Source: Arthrobacter sp. ISL-72 (GTDB lineage Bacteria; Actinomycetota; Actinomycetes; Actinomycetales; Micrococcaceae). From it: 64,000 nt of DNA. The stretch's first letter is position 1; every line of letters begins with the position of its first letter. Shown piece by piece: positions 16,086 through 24,668 of the stretch. A program made the translations under genes and the position numbers. The notes under the pieces were generated by a model. That model searched no databases, was not told the origin of the DNA, and saw only the letters and a program-made list of their open reading frames with translations. The stretch lies in contig NZ_JAGGPP010000006.1 of the NCBI RefSeq assembly GCF_018613755.1, forward strand, positions 390,877 to 454,876. The letters are read 5' to 3'.

Positions 16086-17422
16086 GCGCCCACCAGATTC
16101 TGCCCGCAGACGCGCAGCACCTCCCCGCTGATGCCCCCCGCGGCGTCGCTGGCGAGGAATGCAATCGCTTCGGCGACGTCACCTGGCTGCCCTCCCTGCT
16201 GCAGAGAGTTGAGCCGTCGGGCTATTTCACGCGTGGCAAACGGAATCCGGGCGGTCATTTCAGTTTCGATAAAGCCCGGGGCCACTGCATTGATGGAACC
16301 ATGGTGGTCCGCCAGGAGCGGGGCTGTGGCGCGCACCATCCCCATCACACCGCCTTTGGACGCCGCATAGTTCGTTTGTCCGCGGTTGCCGGCGATCCCG
16401 CTGGTGGATGCCACCGAAACGATCCGCGGGGACTTGCGGAAGTGTTCGGACGCCAGCAGCGCCTCATTGATGCGGAGCTGGGCCTCGATGTTTACGCCGA
16501 TGACGGAGCTCCAGCGGCCCTGATCCATGTTGGCCAGGAGCTTGTCCCGGGTGATCCCTGCATTGTGCACCACGATATCCAGCCGCCCGTGCCTCGCCAC
16601 CGCATGGTCGATGATGCGCCGGCCGGCGTCCTCACGGGTGATGTCGAGTTGGAGTGCGGTCCCTTTGACCTCGTTGGCCACCGCGGCCAGGTGGTCGCCG
16701 GCAGCCGGCACATCGACGACGACGAGAATGGCGCCGTCCCGGTGGAGCGTCCGGGCGATGGCGGCGCCGATACCGCGCGCCGCGCCCGTGACAACAGCAA
16801 CTTTTCCGGCCAGCGGCTTTTCGGGATCGGCCGGCAGTTTTCCTTCGTCCGACGTGACCGTGAGGAGCTGTCCGTCGACAAACGCCGAGCGGCCGGACAG
16901 GAAGAAGCGCAGGGCGGCCAGCGTACTGGGACTCGTTGTGGTCACCCCGTCCGCCAGCATGATGCCGTTTGCCGTGGCTCCCGCGCGCAGCTCCTTGGCG
17001 AGGGAGCGCAGCAGTCCATCCACGCCTTGGCGAGCTGCCGCAGCCGCCGGACCAGGTGCACTGGCCGGTGTGAGGGACACCGTGACCACGCGGGCGCCGG
17101 TGGCAAGGTCACGGACAGATGCTGCTGCGGCAAGAACCGGCCGCTCAAGATCCTCCGGTCCGTCCAGTTCGTCCAGGACCAGGATGATGGCGCCCAACTT
17201 CTCCCGAGGCACCGCATGCCGGCGGACGTCGAGGTCCCAGGACAGGAGGGCGGGAGCCAGTTCGTCAGCACCGGTGCTGGTGCCCTGGACCAGGACCGGC
17301 CCGGGAACGAGCGGCTGCCCCGGCTGGTAGCGCCTGAGCACTGCCGGCTGCGGCAGCCCGAGCTTCCGGGCAACGTCCTTGCCGATTCCGCGGCTTACGA
17401 ATTGTGTGTATTTGTCCGTCAC
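16082..17422 (-). CDS. FabG4-type long 3-oxoacyl-(acyl-carrier-protein/CoA) reductase
   Basis: 446 residues, about 200 longer than ordinary FabG. The C-terminal half is a full SDR domain: VVTGAARGIGAAIA for NAD(P) binding near residue 213, NAGITRDKLLANM, SVASTSGIAGNRGQTNYAASKGG with the Ser/Tyr/Lys set, and NAVAPGFIETEMTARIP. The N-terminal ~200 residues form a second, non-catalytic Rossmann-like domain (LGAIILVLDELDGPEDLER, GVDGLLRSLAKELRAGA). This two-domain form matches mycobacterial FabG4, which reduces 3-ketoacyl-CoA, mainly with NADH. It lies ten bases after the thiolase stop and overlaps maoC, so the three genes form an operon. Confidence 0.92.
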   Translation of the reverse strand: MTDKYTQFVSRGIGKDVARKLGLPQPAVLRRYQPGQPLVPGPVLVQGTSTGADELAPALLSWDLDVRRHAVPREKLGAIILVLDELDGPEDLERPVLAAAASVRDLATGARVVTVSLTPASAPGPAAAAARQGVDGLLRSLAKELRAGATANGIMLADGVTTTSPSTLAALRFFLSGRSAFVDGQLLTVTSDEGKLPADPEKPLAGKVAVVTGAARGIGAAIARTLHRDGAILVVVDVPAAGDHLAAVANEVKGTALQLDITREDAGRRIIDHAVARHGRLDIVVHNAGITRDKLLANMDQGRWSSVIGVNIEAQLRINEALLASEHFRKSPRIVSVASTSGIAGNRGQTNYAASKGGVMGMVRATAPLLADHHGSINAVAPGFIETEMTARIPFATREIARRLNSLQQGGQPGDVAEAIAFLASDAAGGISGEVLRVCGQNLVGA

Positions 17423-17431
17423 AGCGGCCTC

Positions 17432-18799
17432 CTACAGTGCTTCAAGAATGGCGACGACGCCTTGGCCGCCGGCGGCGCAAATGGATATCAGGCCACGCGC
17501 CGGGCGTCCGTCCACCTGACCCTTTTCGCAAAGCATCTTGGCCAGGGTGGCCACGATCCGCCCTCCGGTGGCGGCGAACGGATGCCCCGCAGCCAGCGAG
17601 GAACCGTTCACGTTCAGTTTGGACCGGTCGATGCTGCCCAATGCGCCCTCCAGGCCAAGCCGGGTGCGTCCGAATTCCTCGTCTTCCCAGGCGGCCAGGG
17701 TGCTGAGGACGGTGCCTGCGAAGGCCTCATGGATCTCGAAGAAGTCGATGTCGTCCAGCGTCAGCCCGTTGCGTGCCAGGAGGCGCGGCACCGCGAACGC
17801 CGGAGCCATCAGCAATCCGTCCTTGCCGTGGACGAAGTCCACAGCGGCCGCTTCACCGTCGATTACCGCTGCCAGCTTGGGCAGTTCGTGGGCATCCGCC
17901 CATTCCTCCGAGGCCAGCAGCACGGTGGACGCCCCGTCGGTGAGCGGTGTGGAATTGCCCGCCGTCATGGTTGCTTCGGCGCCAAGGTTCTTGCCGAACA
18001 CCGGCTTGAGCGTTGCCAGCTTTTCAAGCGTCGTATCCGCGCGCAGATTCGAATCCCGGCTCAGGCCCCGGTACGGGGTCAACAGATCATCGAAGAAGCC
18101 GGCGTCGTAGGCGGCGGCAAGGTTGCGGTGGCTGTTGTACGCCAACTCGTCCTGGGCTTCCCGGGTGATCTTCCACTGCGCCGTGGTGAGGGCCTGGTGT
18201 TCGCCCATCGAAAGGCCGGTCCGGGGTTCACCGGTGTTGGGCGCATCCGGTGCCAGGTCCTTCGGGCGGAGGCGGCTCAGGACCCGAAGCCGCTGGGGCA
18301 GGGTCTTGGCACGGTTAAGGTCCAGCAGAACTTCGCGGAGGCCCTCGCTTACGGCAATCGGTGCATCGGAGGCGGAATCCACCCCTCCGGCAATGGCTGA
18401 ATCGATCTGGCCCAGCCTGATCTTGTTACTTAGGCCGAGGACCGTTTCCAACCCCGTGGCGCAGGCCTGCTGGAGATCGTAGGCGGGCGTTTCCGCGGAG
18501 AGGGCCGAGCCCAGCACCGCTTCGCGCGTGAGGTTGAAGTCGCGCGAATGCTTGAGCACGGCGCCTGCTGCAACCTCGCCGATGCGTTCGTCCTGGAGAC
18601 CAAAACGGGCGATGAGGCCATCCAGCGCTGTAGTCAGCATGTCCTGGTTGGAGGACTTGGTGTAGGCGCCGCCGGTGCGGGCAAACGGAATCCGGTTTCC
18701 ACCCACCACTACAGCCCTGCGCAGACCTCGCTGGGACGCGGCTGCTGGGCGGGCGGTTGATTCCTCTGGTCCGGTTGCGGACTGTCCGGTGAAGGACAT
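17432..18799 (-). CDS. Acetyl-CoA C-acyltransferase (thiolase, FadA2/FadI-like)
   Basis: 455 residues. Thiolase hallmarks are the acylated cysteine in LQQACATGLETVLGLSNKI, then GGVDSASDAPIAVSEG, NEAFAGTV-type loop DIDFFEIHEAFAGTVLST, NGSSLAAGHPFAATGGRI, and the closing CAAGGQGVVAILE with the second catalytic Cys. It catalyses thiolytic cleavage or condensation of 3-ketoacyl-CoA. ATG 18799 is chosen because AAGGAG lies seven bases upstream; an upstream start at 18820 would overlap the promoter. It is the first gene of the thiolase-fabG4-maoC operon and faces the tetR gene across the palindromic operator. Confidence 0.93.
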   Translation of the reverse strand: MSFTGQSATGPEESTARPAAASQRGLRRAVVVGGNRIPFARTGGAYTKSSNQDMLTTALDGLIARFGLQDERIGEVAAGAVLKHSRDFNLTREAVLGSALSAETPAYDLQQACATGLETVLGLSNKIRLGQIDSAIAGGVDSASDAPIAVSEGLREVLLDLNRAKTLPQRLRVLSRLRPKDLAPDAPNTGEPRTGLSMGEHQALTTAQWKITREAQDELAYNSHRNLAAAYDAGFFDDLLTPYRGLSRDSNLRADTTLEKLATLKPVFGKNLGAEATMTAGNSTPLTDGASTVLLASEEWADAHELPKLAAVIDGEAAAVDFVHGKDGLLMAPAFAVPRLLARNGLTLDDIDFFEIHEAFAGTVLSTLAAWEDEEFGRTRLGLEGALGSIDRSKLNVNGSSLAAGHPFAATGGRIVATLAKMLCEKGQVDGRPARGLISICAAGGQGVVAILEAL

Positions 18800-18826
18800 G
18801 TGCTGTCTCCTTTTGCTCAACGCTGG

Positions 18827-18867
18827 TTACCGATACCCAGCGTACCTGATACGCTGGGTATCGTGAA
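18827..18867. promoter_or_regulatory. Palindromic TetR operator with two face-to-face promoters
   Basis: A perfect 14-bp inverted repeat, CGATACCCAGCGTA (18831-18844) and TACGCTGGGTATCG (18850-18863), flanks CCTGA. Each arm contains TACGCT, a plausible -10 box for one direction. TTACCG (18827-18832) and TTCACG (complement of 18862-18867) lie 17 nt from their -10 boxes and are plausible -35 elements. The right arm ends in the GTG start of tetR. A bound repressor would shut both promoters. Palindrome and spacing are seen directly; regulator identity is inferred from adjacency. Confidence 0.85.
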
Positions 18868-19573
18868 CATCCCCCATGCCGGTTTTTCCGCGCCCATCTC
18901 CGCCGCCGGCCCCGCGGTCGATGGCCGGGCGGCGCGCTGGCAGTCGCACCGGGAGGAGCGCCGCCGCGAACTCATCAAGTCCACGCGGAAAGCGGTCCAC
19001 ACGCTGGGCAGCGACGCTTCCATGGAGGACATAGCCGCCGCTGCGGGGACGTCCAAATCAGTGTTTTACCGCTATTTTGGCGACAAGGCGGGGTTGCAGC
19101 AGGCAGTGGGTGAGGTGGTCCTCGGCCAGATGCAGCGCCGCATCCAGGAGGCCGCCCAGAGTGCCCAGACGCCCAGGGAGGGGCTGCTGGCCATGGTGTC
19201 CGCGTACCTGCAGATGGCCGAAACCAGCCCGAATGTCTACACGTTCGTCACCGCGCACCCAGCCGGGGAGTCCGGCACGGCCACCGGCGGCATCGCAGCG
19301 GCCGGCGCCCTTGGCCACTTCTTCGAGGAAGTCCGCGACATGATCGAGCGGCCCATGCGCGCGCACCTCGGCACCGGCAAGGAGGCCGTGGTCGGTTACT
19401 GGCCCACCGCTGCGATTGGACTCGTCCGGAATGCCGGAGAGCAGTGGCTGGGCACTCCGGAGTCTCCTGGCAAACCCGATCAGGAGACCATGGCCCGCCA
19501 GATCACCGATTGGCTGTGCTTCGGGATTGCCCCGGAACTGGAAACCGTGGCAGCAAACAACCCCGTCGTCTAG
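18863..19573 (+). CDS. TetR/AcrR family transcriptional regulator of the fatty-acid module
   Basis: 236 residues from GTG 18863. The DNA-binding part is TRKAVHTLGSDASMEDIAAAAGTSKSVFYRYFGDKAGLQQAV, a typical TetR helix-turn-helix with the FYRYFGDK signature at residues ~68-75. The C-terminal ligand domain contains FEEVRDMIERPMRAHLGTG and TAAIGLVRNAGEQWLG. The start is probably leaderless, since TACGCT lies seven bases before the GTG inside the operator. It is divergent from the thiolase operon and upstream of an acyl-CoA oxidase-like gene, so an acyl-CoA or fatty-acid ligand is likely (inference). Confidence 0.93.
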   Translation: MNIPHAGFSAPISAAGPAVDGRAARWQSHREERRRELIKSTRKAVHTLGSDASMEDIAAAAGTSKSVFYRYFGDKAGLQQAVGEVVLGQMQRRIQEAAQSAQTPREGLLAMVSAYLQMAETSPNVYTFVTAHPAGESGTATGGIAAAGALGHFFEEVRDMIERPMRAHLGTGKEAVVGYWPTAAIGLVRNAGEQWLGTPESPGKPDQETMARQITDWLCFGIAPELETVAANNPVV

Positions 19574-19678
19574 CAACAAACAGCCGTGACGTGCGGCTCC
19601 TCCGCATCGTGAGTTCCCCGTTAGTGCACACGGAATCACCGCGTTACAAGAATTGTCCGAACCAAAGAAGGAATCGAC

Positions 19679-21790
19679 ATGACTGATGTAGTTGACCGCC
19701 CTGCCGGCCAGGCGGGCCGCTCCGCGGGCCGCGACCAGCAACCTGCCGGCGGTACGACCGCCGTCGACGTCGCCGCGCTGGGCGAGCAGTTGCTGGGCAA
19801 GTGGGCGGACATCCGACGGCACTCCCGCCAGCTGTCCGGCCGACCCGAGCTGCATAAGACCGAGGGTCTCACCCATACCGAACACCGGAAGCGTGCTTTC
19901 GGGCAGCTCAGGTACCTGGTTGAGAACGGCGCCGTCCACCGTGCTTTTCCCGCCTCCCTGGGCGGATCGGACGATCACGGCGGCAACATCGCCGGGTTCG
20001 AGGAACTCGTCACCGCCGATCCTTCGCTCCAGATCAAGGCCGGTGTCCAGTGGGGGCTCTTCGGTTCAGCCGTGCTGCACCTGGGTACCGCGGAGCACCA
20101 CGCCAAGTGGCTGCCCGGCATCATGAACATGGACATCCCCGGCTGCTTCGCGATGACTGAAACGGGGCACGGGTCCGATGTCGCGAGCATTGCCACCACG
20201 GCAACCTTCGACCCGGCGGCTCAGGAATTCGTGCTGAACACCCCCGTCCGTGCCGCCTGGAAGGACTACATCGGCAACGCGGCGATCGACGGGCTCGGCG
20301 CCGTCGTGTTCGCCCAGCTCGTGACGAACGGCGTCAACCACGGGGTGCACGCGTTCTACGTGGACCTGCGCGATCCGGAAACCAAGGACTTCCTTCCCGG
20401 CATCGGCGGTGAAGACGACGGCGTCAAGGGCGGACTGAACGGCATCGACAACGGACGGCTGCATTTCAGTAATGTCCGCATTCCGCGCACGAACCTGCTC
20501 AACCGCTACGGCAACGTTGACGCCGACGGCACCTACACCTCGCCCATCTCCAGCCCGGGCCGCCGCTTCTTCACCATGCTGGGCACGCTGGTCCAGGGCC
20601 GCGTGTCCCTGGACGGCGCCGCGGTGGCCGCCAGCAAGCTCGCCCTCAAGACCGCCATTCAGTACGCCACCGAGCGCCGCCAGTTCAATGCCTCCTCGCA
20701 CACGGAGGAAGAAGTGCTGCTGGACTACCAGCGCCATCAGCGCCGGCTGTTCACCCGGCTTGCCACCACCTATGCCGCCGGCTTCGCCCACGAGCAACTG
20801 CTGCAGAAGTTCGACGACGTCTTCTCCGGGGCGCATGACACGGACGAAGACCGCCAGGATTTGGAAACACTGGCCGCCGCGCTCAAGCCGCTCAGCACCT
20901 GGCACGCCCTTGATACTCTCCAGGAGTGCCGTGAAGCATGCGGCGGGGCAGGGTTCCTGATTGAAAACCGCTTCGCATCCCTCCGGGCGGACTTGGACGT
21001 TTATGTCACGTTCGAAGGCGACAACACCGTCCTGCTCCAGCTTGTGGCCAAGCGTCTCCTCGCGGATTACGCAAAGGAATTCCGCAGCCTCGACGTCGGC
21101 GTGCTGGCCCGCTACGTGGTAAGCCAGGCAGCCGGCGCCGCAGTTCACCGGACCGGACTTCGCCAGGTTGCCCAGTTCATGGCCGACACCGGGTCGGTTC
21201 AGAAGGCGGCCATCGCGCTCCGGGACGAGGACACCCAGCGGCTGCTGCTGACCGACCGGGTACAGACCATGATTGCCGAAGTCGGCGGGGCCCTCAAGGG
21301 AACCAACAGGCTGCCGCAGCAGCAGGCAGCAGCACTCTTCAACCAGCATCAGCATGAACTGATCGAAGCAGCGCAGGCGCACGCGGAGTTGCTGCAGTGG
21401 GAAGCCTTCACGGAAGCCTTGGCAAATGTGAACGACCCAGGCACGAAGCGTGTCCTGACGTGGCTCCGGGACCTGTTCGGCCTTTCGCTCATTGAGAAGA
21501 ACCTGTCCTGGTACCTCATGAACGGGCGCCTGTCGATGCAGCGCGGGCGCACGGTGGGCGAGTACATCAACCGCCTCCTGGTCAAGATCCGCCCGCACGC
21601 CCTCGATCTGGTGGATGCCTTCGGCTACGGACCCGAACACGTCCGTGCGGCGATTGCCACCGGTGCCGAACGGACCCGGCAGGACGAGGCCCGGGCGTAT
21701 TTCCGCAGCCAGCGCGCCGACGGCAAGGCCCCCGTGGACGAAAAAGTCCTGCTGGCAAAGCAGGCGGCAGCCAAGGCGTCGCGGCGCTAG
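19679..21790 (+). CDS. Acyl-CoA oxidase/dehydrogenase family protein
   Basis: 703 residues, much longer than the ~390 of ordinary acyl-CoA dehydrogenases and close to acyl-CoA oxidases. FAD and substrate motifs include CFAMTETGHGSDVASI, VFAQLVTNGVNHGVHAFYVDLRD, and LQECREACGGAGFLIENR leading to DVYVTFEGDNTVLLQLVAKRLL, the catalytic-base region of the ACOX family. Oxidases pass electrons to oxygen and make H2O2; whether this one does so or uses an electron-transfer flavoprotein cannot be read here. AGAAGGA precedes the ATG. It lies 105 nt after tetR and ends at a strong terminator. Confidence 0.9.
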   Translation: MTDVVDRPAGQAGRSAGRDQQPAGGTTAVDVAALGEQLLGKWADIRRHSRQLSGRPELHKTEGLTHTEHRKRAFGQLRYLVENGAVHRAFPASLGGSDDHGGNIAGFEELVTADPSLQIKAGVQWGLFGSAVLHLGTAEHHAKWLPGIMNMDIPGCFAMTETGHGSDVASIATTATFDPAAQEFVLNTPVRAAWKDYIGNAAIDGLGAVVFAQLVTNGVNHGVHAFYVDLRDPETKDFLPGIGGEDDGVKGGLNGIDNGRLHFSNVRIPRTNLLNRYGNVDADGTYTSPISSPGRRFFTMLGTLVQGRVSLDGAAVAASKLALKTAIQYATERRQFNASSHTEEEVLLDYQRHQRRLFTRLATTYAAGFAHEQLLQKFDDVFSGAHDTDEDRQDLETLAAALKPLSTWHALDTLQECREACGGAGFLIENRFASLRADLDVYVTFEGDNTVLLQLVAKRLLADYAKEFRSLDVGVLARYVVSQAAGAAVHRTGLRQVAQFMADTGSVQKAAIALRDEDTQRLLLTDRVQTMIAEVGGALKGTNRLPQQQAAALFNQHQHELIEAAQAHAELLQWEAFTEALANVNDPGTKRVLTWLRDLFGLSLIEKNLSWYLMNGRLSMQRGRTVGEYINRLLVKIRPHALDLVDAFGYGPEHVRAAIATGAERTRQDEARAYFRSQRADGKAPVDEKVLLAKQAAAKASRR

Positions 21791-21821
21791 GCTCCGACGG
21801 AGGCCAAGCAACCCGGGAACC

Positions 21822-21862
21822 ACGACGGCGCCGCTCCCCCTGAGCGGGAGCGGCGCCGTCGT
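21822..21862. terminator. Strong bidirectional hairpin terminator
   Basis: Perfect 17-bp stem ACGACGGCGCCGCTCCC / GGGAGCGGCGCCGTCGT with a 7-nt loop, between the convergent acyl-CoA oxidase-like and glgA genes. The T-tract is weak (CCTCCATT). Confidence 0.8.
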
Positions 21863-21887
21863 CCTCCATTCAGCTTCGGATTAGGGG

Positions 21888-23084
21888 TCAGGAAAGCACC
21901 GAACGGTACACCTCGAGGGTGGTCTGGGTAATGGACTCCCAGGAGAAGTGCTCCTCCGCCCGGCGTCGGCCGGCCTCCCCCATGGCACGGGCGCGCTCCG
22001 GATCGGACACCACCTCGGTGAGTGCCGTGGCAAACTCGTGGACGAACTTCTCGGGGTCCAGCGGTGTTCCGGTGCCGTCGGTCACCTGTTCCAGTTCCAC
22101 CAGCAGTCCCGTTTCGCCGTGCTGGACAACCTCGGGGATGCCTCCGGTGGCGCTGGCCACCACCGCCGCGCCGCAGGCCATGGCCTCCAGGTTGACGATG
22201 CCGAGCGGCTCGTAGATGGACGGGCACGCGAAGGCTGTTGCATGGCTGAGCACCTGAATCAGCTCGTGGCGGGGCAGCATCCGCTCAATGAGTACGACGC
22301 CGGTGCGCTGGCTCTGGAGCTCCTCGATCAGGCGGGCGGTTTCCGCTGCCAGCTCCGGGGTGTCCGCCGCGCCAAGGCAGAGGACGAGCTGGACGTCGGC
22401 CGGCAGCTTGGCGGCGGCACGAAGCAGGTACGGAACGCCCTTCTGGCGGGTGTTGCGGCCCACGAAGACCACGCTGGGCAGATCAGGGTCGATGCCCAGG
22501 GCGCGGATGGCGTCATCGCCCTCGTCGCGCTGCCAAAGCTCGACGTCGATGCCGTTGTGCACCACGCGGACCTTGGCCGGATCGACCTTGGGGTAGCTGC
22601 GGAGGATGTCCTGGCGCATCCCTTCGGACACGGCGATGATGGCCGCGGCGGCCTCATACGCGGTTTTTTCCACCCAGGAGGACAGGGCGTAGCCGCCGCC
22701 GAGCTGTTCTGCCTTCCACGGCCGAAGCGGCTCAAGGCTGTGGGCGCTCAGCACATGCGGGATGCCGTGCAGCAGCGAGGCCAGGTGGCCGGCCATGTTG
22801 GCGTACCACGTGTGCGAATGCACCAGGTCGGCACCGGCGATGTCGGGGACGATGCGCAGGTCCACTCCGAGGGTCTGGACGGCCGCGTTGGCGGCACCCA
22901 GGTCCTCCGGAACCGAATAGGACGTCACCTTCGCCCCGTGGTAATCGGGATCCCGGGGCGCCCCGAAGGCCCGCACCTGCAAATCCACATGGTTGGCCAG
23001 CACACGGCTCAATTCAGCCACATGGACCCCGGCGCCGCCGTAAATCTCAGGCGGGAACTCTTTAGTCACAATGTCTATTCGCAC
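21888..23084 (-). CDS. glgA: Glycogen synthase, actinobacterial GT4 type
   Basis: 398 residues. It begins RIDIVTKEFPPEIYGGAGVHVAELS, the sugar-nucleotide site of the actinobacterial GlgA family, and continues with LVHSHTWYANMAGHLA, HNGIDVELWQRDE, VVFVGRNTRQKGVPYLLRAA and the C-terminal E-x7-E motif ACPSIYEPLGIVNLEAMACG. The enzyme elongates alpha-glucan from ADP-glucose; mycobacterial relatives make maltose-1-phosphate instead, so GlgM-like activity is possible. I place the start at GTG 23084 (a TTG lies three codons upstream) because TACCTT sits seven bases before it. Divergent from glgC, which makes its ADP-glucose. Confidence 0.93.
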   Translation of the reverse strand: MRIDIVTKEFPPEIYGGAGVHVAELSRVLANHVDLQVRAFGAPRDPDYHGAKVTSYSVPEDLGAANAAVQTLGVDLRIVPDIAGADLVHSHTWYANMAGHLASLLHGIPHVLSAHSLEPLRPWKAEQLGGGYALSSWVEKTAYEAAAAIIAVSEGMRQDILRSYPKVDPAKVRVVHNGIDVELWQRDEGDDAIRALGIDPDLPSVVFVGRNTRQKGVPYLLRAAAKLPADVQLVLCLGAADTPELAAETARLIEELQSQRTGVVLIERMLPRHELIQVLSHATAFACPSIYEPLGIVNLEAMACGAAVVASATGGIPEVVQHGETGLLVELEQVTDGTGTPLDPEKFVHEFATALTEVVSDPERARAMGEAGRRRAEEHFSWESITQTTLEVYRSVLS

Positions 23085-23091
23085 GATACCC

Positions 23092-23097
23092 AAGGTA
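23092..23097 (-). promoter_or_regulatory. -10 box of glgA (leaderless)
   Basis: TACCTT on the reverse strand lies seven bases before GTG 23084, and no ribosome binding site is seen. Confidence 0.45.
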
Positions 23098-23185
23098 GTC
23101 CTTACGGCGTATCTGTTCTAGTGTGAAGGAATCCGGGCGTGCCGGATCTTTGGGGAGTTACGAAGGCGTACAGGGAGTTATCACC

Positions 23186-24607
23186 ATGCCGTTGAATAAG
23201 AAAGTCCTGGCTATTGTCCTCGCGGGCGGCGAGGGAAACCGTCTAATGCCATTGACGGCTGACAGGGCCAAACCCGGCGTGCCCTTTGCCGGGAGCTACC
23301 GGCTAATTGACTTTGCGCTGTCCAACCTCGTCAATTCGCGCTACTTACAGATCGTGGTGCTTACGCAATACAAATCCCATAGCTTGGACCGGCATATTTC
23401 CGAAACGTGGCGAATGTCCACGCAGCTGGGAAACTACGTCGCGTCCGTCCCCGCCCAGCAGCGCGTGGGCAAGAGCTGGTTCCTGGGCAGCGCCAACGCC
23501 ATCTACCAGTCGCTGAACCTGATCCATGACGCCAACCCCGACATCGTTGTTGTGGTCGGTGCGGACCACGTCTACCGGATGGACTTCGCCCAGATGGTGG
23601 AGCAGCACGTTCTGAGCGGTGCCAAGGCCACCGTTGCTGCCGTGCGCCAGCCGCTGAACATGGCCAACCAGTTCGGCGTCATCGAGGTTGACCAGCAGGA
23701 TCCGCAGAAGATCGCAGCTTTCGTGGAGAAGCCTGCCTCGACTCCCGGACTGGCCGCGGATCCCACCCAGTTCCTCGCCTCGATGGGCAATTATGTTTTC
23801 GACGCCGATGCCCTGGTGGATGCGCTGCACGTTGACGCCGAGCGCCTCGACACCAAGCACGACATGGGCGGCGACATCATTCCGTACTTCGTCAACAAGG
23901 GTGAGGCAGGTGTCTACGACTTCACGCTCAACGACATTCCGGGCTCCACCGAGCGGGACCGCACATACTGGCGTGACGTCGGTACCATCGACTCCTTCTA
24001 CGACGCCCATATGGACCTGATCTCGCCCCTCCCGGTGTTCAACCTGTACAACTCCGAATGGCCCATCTATACGCGGCAGAGCATCTCCCCGCCCGCCAAG
24101 TTCGTCCGCGGCGACAACAACACTGTGGGAACGGCCCTTGACTCGATCGTTGCCAGCGGCGTGGTCATCTCTGGCGGCATCGTGGAGGGCTCGGTCCTGT
24201 CCAACGATGTCTACGTCCGAACGGCAAGCCGCGTCGTGGATTCGGTCCTGATGGATAAGGTCCAGATCGGCGAGGGTGCTGTGGTGAATCGCGCCATCAT
24301 CGACAAGAACGTCAAGGTGCCCGCGGGTGCTGCGATCGGCCTGGATCCGGAACGTGACCGCGCACGTGGATTCAAGGTGACGGACTCGGGCATCACCGTG
24401 CTGTCCAAGGGCCAGGAGGTCCCTGAGCCCGACGAAGCCGAGCGCGCGCTGTCAGCTGCCAACCTGCACCTGGTCCCCAACGCGGTGAAGGCGGCAACGC
24501 AGAACTGGCCGGAGGCCCGGGATTCCATGGAGAAGGTGGGCGAAGCTCAGGCCGCGGCCGTGGGTGTGACTGTCCCCGACAAGGAGTCCATCACGACGAC
24601 CCCCTGA
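23186..24607 (+). CDS. glgC: Glucose-1-phosphate adenylyltransferase
   Basis: 473 residues from ATG 23186, preceded by AGGGAG at good spacing. The nucleotidyltransferase signature is [30 protein letters not shown], followed by [10 protein letters not shown], the catalytic and substrate-binding FVEKPAS and [12 protein letters not shown]. The C-terminal half is a left-handed beta helix with repeats such as [19 protein letters not shown]. It makes ADP-glucose, the committed step of glycogen synthesis, and is usually allosterically regulated. A tail of about 50 residues beyond the normal end (from [12 protein letters not shown]) is Ala/Glu rich. It is divergent from glgA with a 100-bp shared promoter region. 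Confidence 0.96.
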   Translation: MPLNKKVLAIVLAGGEGNRLMPLTADRAKPGVPFAGSYRLIDFALSNLVNSRYLQIVVLTQYKSHSLDRHISETWRMSTQLGNYVASVPAQQRVGKSWFLGSANAIYQSLNLIHDANPDIVVVVGADHVYRMDFAQMVEQHVLSGAKATVAAVRQPLNMANQFGVIEVDQQDPQKIAAFVEKPASTPGLAADPTQFLASMGNYVFDADALVDALHVDAERLDTKHDMGGDIIPYFVNKGEAGVYDFTLNDIPGSTERDRTYWRDVGTIDSFYDAHMDLISPLPVFNLYNSEWPIYTRQSISPPAKFVRGDNNTVGTALDSIVASGVVISGGIVEGSVLSNDVYVRTASRVVDSVLMDKVQIGEGAVVNRAIIDKNVKVPAGAAIGLDPERDRARGFKVTDSGITVLSKGQEVPEPDEAERALSAANLHLVPNAVKAATQNWPEARDSMEKVGEAQAAAVGVTVPDKESITTTP

Positions 24608-24655
24608 GCCCAGACTGCAGTGAACCCTGAGGCGGGCCGGAGGATCCGCAGGCTG

Positions 24656-24661
24656 TAAAAT
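24656..24661 (+). promoter_or_regulatory. -10 box of the SDR gene (leaderless)
   Basis: TAAAAT is seven bases before ATG 24669. No clear -35 element or ribosome binding site is present. Confidence 0.5.
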
Positions 24662-24668
24662 TGGAACA

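Noticed and set aside
16301..18400. 699-codon open frame on the + strand
   Set aside because: Fully antisense to the FabG4-like and thiolase genes, which carry complete family motifs. Long shadows are common at this GC content.
20066..21823. 585-codon open frame on the reverse strand
   Set aside because: Antisense to the acyl-CoA oxidase-like gene; no recognisable motif.
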